Shown here one piece after another: positions 60,330 through 64,000 of a stretch of 64,000 nt of DNA. Below the pieces are notes generated by a model. That model worked only from the letters and a program-made list of their open reading frames with translations. It did no database searches and was not told the origin of the DNA. The stretch spans positions 47,801,156-47,865,155 of the forward strand of contig NC_062224.1 in assembly GCF_902686445.1 (NCBI RefSeq), in the 5' to 3' direction. This DNA is from Sciurus carolinensis (Eukaryota; Chordata; Mammalia; Rodentia; Sciuridae). Position numbers and translations under genes: made by a program. Position 1 is the stretch's first letter. Each line of letters opens with the position of its first letter.

Positions 60330-61403
60330 CCTTGGGTTTGAGCCCTGTCTCCTACCGAGCCTTCAGTCTTCCTCTATTACATTTCAATACAAGCCTTGAC
60401 TGAGATTTGAAAGGAGCTGAGAAAATAGGTTCTAGCAGAAACTTGATGCCTAGGGCATTTTAACCCTTTTTCCTGGTTAGTGATCAACTCAGGTTTGGAT
60501 GCAGAAAATTGTGAAACATTATCTCCCACTACTTGTGAGGAATGGGGCTGCTATATCATACTCCTTACTGCAACATGCCACTGACCATTGGGCTGGTTAC
60601 TCCCTCCTCACTGGCCACCTCCCATAGGGAGACTAGAATATGGGACCTTGTGGGTGGGCTTGGCAGGGGAATGGAAGCAGAAACAGAATGGGACAAAAGA
60701 GATGGAGGAGCAGGGACCAGAGGGGCCTCTGTCCCAGCGGACCAGTATCAGGGTGGTTTGTTAGCTGAGTCAAAGTTGGAGGAGGAGGAGGGATTAAGAG
60801 GTGGAGAAGAAGCCAAAAGGAGGAATTCAAGTTTGCAGGAAGAGCAAAGAAGTGCAAGAAAGAAAAGACTTGGAGATAAGGACTCCCTTTCCATCTGCCT
60901 GTTTGCCCACAGAAGCTGTGTGCCATTATGTGGCCATTTTGGATTGATTACATAGGCCAGGGGTCAGGTGAAGGGGTTTAAGATTGTCTAGTAGACACCC
61001 CAGGGGTGAATCTGCTGGAATGGAGGACTCAAATCCCATAGTGGAGACTGATACAGCCGAGTCAGTGTCCAGGGCATCCCGAGGTCACAGAGTAGTAGGC
61101 TGGAGATGAGAAGACAGCACAGTGCTGGGGTTGTCACCCAAGCATCAGTGTGTGCCAGGCAAAAGCCGAGAGAGTTGAGGACCTGACGTCAGGATTTTCC
61201 AGAGTGCACATCCCGGACCATAGCGCAAAGAGGAGCCTCAACCCTGAGAGAGAATCTCCACCATAAAGATCAGGGACCCACAAATCTGAAGCCTTTGGTG
61301 GATGTGGAGGAGAGTTTCTGGGTGAATGGAAGGTGAGACCAGCGTGTGGAGCTCTGGGGTGTCAGATGAAATTCCACCTGCCTATGTGGCAGTAGAAGAG
61401 CCC
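58451..61403 (-). pseudogene. Provirus internal region, 5' half (leader and decayed gag side)
   Basis: The first ~0.9 kb after the primer site (61403 to about 60500) is GC-moderate. On the minus strand it holds a proline- and leucine-rich open stretch (60926-60633, 97 codons) that could be a proline-rich gag remnant. That is a weak, composition-level suggestion. From about 60500 down to 58451 the sequence is very AT-rich without open frames. A (TG)n tract lies at 60284-60324. Confidence 0.45.
60284..60324. repeat. (TG)n microsatellite
   Basis: An uninterrupted TG run of about 40 bp inside the provirus internal region. Confidence 0.95.
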
Positions 61404-61421
61404 ATCCGAGTCATGGCACCA
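61404..61421 (-). promoter_or_regulatory. Retroviral primer-binding site, tRNA-His type
   Basis: The minus strand reads TGGTGCCATGACTCGGAT, starting one base inside the 5' LTR boundary. It matches the complement of the tRNA-His 3' end except for one G-to-A change, which fits decay at a CpG. Confidence 0.88.
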
Positions 61422-61422
61422 A

Positions 61423-61527
61423 TGTAAGAATCCAGAAACCACTCCAGATGTGGGAACTCACATAAGAGAGTTTATTAAGTAAAACAGGTAGAGTGTCTCC
61501 CTGCAGGGTAAGAGAGAAAATGAGAGG

Positions 61528-61584
<57 letters not shown>

Positions 61585-61841
61585 CACACACAAGAGAGAG
61601 TGAAAGCCAGGAGGAGAGAGCATGAAAGTGAGGAGGAGAGAGAGAAAATGGTGCAGGAGCTTCTTCTAAATATTGGAATTTCATGGGCTAACAAGGGACC
61701 AATGACTGAGAAGGAGACTTGCAGGCTGACTAATGGACCAATAGCTAGCTAGGATGTTCACAGACTGACAAGCTAGGTTGTAAGATGGGAGGGGGAGAAA
61801 TGACTGCAGCATAAAGGGTAGGGGAGCAGTTTTATATTATA
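61423..61841 (-). mobile_element. 5' LTR of the provirus
   Basis: 419 bp; on + it begins tgtaagaatccagaaaccac and ends atattata. It has an AATAAA poly(A) signal (minus strand, 61476-61471) about 48 bp from its end and two CCAAT motifs on + (accaatgac, accaatagc). A (GA)n tract at about 61533-61580 accounts for most of its extra length over the 3' LTR. Confidence 0.93.
61533..61582. repeat. (GA)n microsatellite inside the 5' LTR
   Basis: A GA run of about 48 bp, against about 20 bp at the matching place in the 3' LTR. Confidence 0.92.
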
Positions 61842-61846
61842 AAAGA

Positions 61847-63854
61847 TACCTAGGCTACCAATACCTGTAGTCTTCTTCCTTCCAAGATGTCATGAATAGT
61901 TTTCCTATGAACAGGTCATAGGCGTGGCCCGGGATCAGTAATATTTTTATCCTTGCTTGATGCTATGCTCAGTCTTTTCATTGACAGTTCCAGATTTCCT
62001 TTCTGAGTCAATTATCTAATCAACTGTGCCTGACATAAACCAGAGAGACTTGATGCTCTGCAGAAGACATCTGGGAAATTTGGCCCTTTATCCTTTTGAA
62101 AAGATTATTTTCAGACACTCTCAGCTTCCAGTACCAAAGTCAAATCACAAGGAACTGACCCTTGGAAATGTATTTCCCACTGAAAAAAATCATTCACCAT
62201 ATTCAAATGATAATATTTGCAGAGTTATATTTATCATTGATTTTAAACCTAGTTCTTCTGAGAACATGATCCTTGGAAGTCAACTACTGACTGAAAAATC
62301 CTTGCAAGTAGGTTTCACTCAACACCATAGATGACTTAACCTCTGGTTGTCCGTCTCCTTTGCATGGATTTGCTCTTTAGTCTTTTTGGTCATAATTATC
62401 CTCTTTAAGAGCTGATGATTACATACTTCTGTCTTAGTTTATTTTTGCTAACCACTAACTCACAACTTGGCTTTATTAGTCTATACTTTGCTAGGGACAA
62501 TTTCCAACATTGTCCTATAATTTTTTTTTCCCAAAGCTATTGCTGGTATAGCCAATGTGAAAAATTGTCAGATATATCTCCCTATGTATCCTGGAAATGA
62601 CCAAATGTGCTACCAATGAATTTCAATCAAAGATAGCAACATGAAACCTTAAAAACTGTTAGACTGACATATATAGATAAAATCCAAGATAGTTGTTACA
62701 ACTGTATTTATGTAAACATCCTGACTCATCTTGATAATAAAAATTGGTCCAACTTCCAACTGTTCTTGGTGATTTTCTTTGTAGTAACACTACAAATCAA
62801 ATCCCCTAAGATTCTCAAACCTTTGAAGTTATGAATTATTCCTACTAAAATGACCAAAAGTTAATAATATTCAATCATGCAACAAATTGGGCATGTTATA
62901 ATGGTACATTGCATTGAACTTACTGACTCAATTGAAGGTAAATATTCTTCCACTGGAAGAAGAAGAGATAAATATTTTTGTGTTATCACAGTGACTTGAT
63001 CATAATACTGAGATGGTTCCATAACAGATCACTCTCTTGTGCCACTTCTAGGTTCTTTTTCTTACCTGGAAACCAGGCTCTTCAATTAACCAAGATTAAT
63101 TTTTCTGTGGGGCTAATGGACCATTCTAATTGTGTGATTCCCAAGTTTCCCAGAGGTCTCTATCACCTTGTGAAGAAATTAAAAGTACAAATCCTTCCTG
63201 AAGTAGAGCAGATGAAAGGAAAACAGAAACCTGTGCATAGTGACCCTATTATAGCTGGGCAATTTAAAATTGTCTTCAAATATTTGTCTCTCACATTGAC
63301 TGATGTGATGACACAGATGACACAGCTCATGCTTTGGAGGCTTACACAACTGGGTAAGTGATTGCAGCAAATAATGTTACAGATGACAGAATAGGTTTTA
63401 ATGGATTTTTTGTTTTGTTTTGTTTTAACTGATAGTTATCTGTTCCACTGCTGACTTTGTTATACTCAGATTAACATTGCAAGCAAGATGGAACAATTCA
63501 TGTTTAAACTGGGAGAAAAAGCAACTTGACAACTAAAATAGACTCATGTGGGACTTGTTTTACTGTCTAGCACTGGAAAATATTGGGTCTTGGGTCTGGG
63601 TGCCTCCCAACTCCTTCTTATAATATTTATCATTATTTTTGTCTCATAATTATTGCCCATTGTTTAGAAGCTTAAATCCTTCAGCACAGCTATTGTTGTG
63701 ACAAATGATTTAATAAGTGATACAAAGAGAAAAATGCATGAAATCTTGCTGATTGATGCTCTGAAAACCAGATCCCTGCTATGAATATGTCTCCTCTAAA
63801 ATTCAGGTATGGAAACTTAATGGCCAATGAGATGGGAATAAGATGTGGAGTCTT
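61847..63854. other. Unassigned sequence, possible decayed coding or ERV remnant
   Basis: Two plus-strand open frames of 102 codons (62026-62334) and 127 codons (62978-63361) stand out in AT-rich DNA. Neither shows a domain I recognise, a signal peptide or clear splice sites. They could be remnants of an old retroelement or chance frames. Confidence 0.3.
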
Positions 63855-64000
63855 TTTTTAAAGTTTGTTCTTATTAGTTATACATGATAGTAGAATGTAT
63901 TTTGACATATTATACACATATGGAGTTTGACTGCTCATTCTTCTGGTTGTACATGATGTAGAATTACTTTGGTTGTGTAACATTATAGGCACATAGAATA
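63855..64000 (-). mobile_element. LINE-like 3' fragment, truncated by the window end
   Basis: Words such as tagttatacatgatagtaga, 'gtattttgacatattataca' and ctggttgtacatgatgtaga recur as a dispersed repeat in squirrel-type genomes. Orientation is assumed from the leading T-run. Confidence 0.5.

Larger units (their letters stand above)
52628..61846 (-). mobile_element. Endogenous retrovirus, class I-like, tRNA-His primer site, paired LTRs
   Basis: A minus-strand provirus with its 3' LTR at 52633-53016 and 5' LTR at 61423-61841. A 5-bp target duplication AAAGA flanks it (52628-52632 and 61842-61846). The primer-binding site at 61421-61404 matches the 3' end of tRNA-His at 17 of 18 positions. 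tRNA-His priming is known from HERV-H-type class I elements. A polypurine tract precedes the 3' LTR. About 5.1 kb of internal sequence remains once the nested L1 is subtracted. It is AT-rich and carries no open gag, pol or env frame that I can recognise, so the element is dead or was always non-autonomous. By hand the LTRs differ at roughly 15-20 aligned positions outside the microsatellite (about 4-5%), so it is not recent. Confidence 0.9.

Noticed and set aside
60542..60955. A 137-codon plus-strand open frame rich in Glu/Arg
   Set aside because: It is antisense to the provirus gag-side region and reflects purine-rich composition.

Overview
This is a mammalian nuclear genome window, very probably from a squirrel-family rodent (ground squirrel or marmot type). 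The main clue is the SINE population: dozens of tRNA-derived ID-type SINEs (a 'ctggggatgtagctcagtgg' box followed by 'gttcgat..ccagcac') and many composite SINEs in which a 7SL-derived (B1/Alu-like) half is fused to an ID half. Ancient MIR, MaLR, Tigger and hAT copies are also present. The species call is an inference. Nothing bacterial was seen: no operons, CRISPR array or plasmid genes.

The only protein-coding host gene I can support is BAMBI (BMP and activin membrane-bound inhibitor) on the minus strand. It has three coding exons (12848-12923, 9255-9542, 8416-8834) that join in phase with GT/AG splice sites into a complete 260-codon frame. It starts inside a CpG island (about 12430-13580) holding GC boxes, an inverted CCAAT box and a weak TATA-like element. 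A probable conserved non-coding element lies just upstream (about 14050-14470). A second GC-rich island at about 23140-23730, with a TATAAAA motif at its downstream edge, may be an unannotated promoter.

Layout: 1-7.6 kb is 3' flank of BAMBI with scattered SINEs. 7.9-13.6 kb is BAMBI and its promoter. 14-30 kb is upstream intergenic DNA with SINEs, MIRs, one L1 tail and the second island. 28-52 kb is repeat-rich: four related MaLR-like solo LTRs, an MLT1-like and an MST/MLT-like LTR, a MER2/Tigger-type DNA transposon, several decayed L1s and a local ~130 bp tandem duplication.

From 52.63 to 61.84 kb there is a minus-strand endogenous retrovirus of about 9.2 kb. Its paired LTRs are 384 and 419 bp, flanked by a 5-bp target duplication (AAAGA). 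It has a primer-binding site complementary to tRNA-His and a polypurine tract, but no intact retroviral genes. A plus-strand, broken L1 (about 55.17-58.44 kb) is inserted inside it. From 61.85 to 63.85 kb the sequence is unassigned, and the window ends in a LINE-like fragment.

I found no new multi-gene system. The observations most worth a second look are the provirus and its unusual LTR termini, the structure of the nested L1 (extra 5' sequence and loss of ORF1 and the endonuclease domain), the upstream ORFs of BAMBI, and the second GC-rich island.
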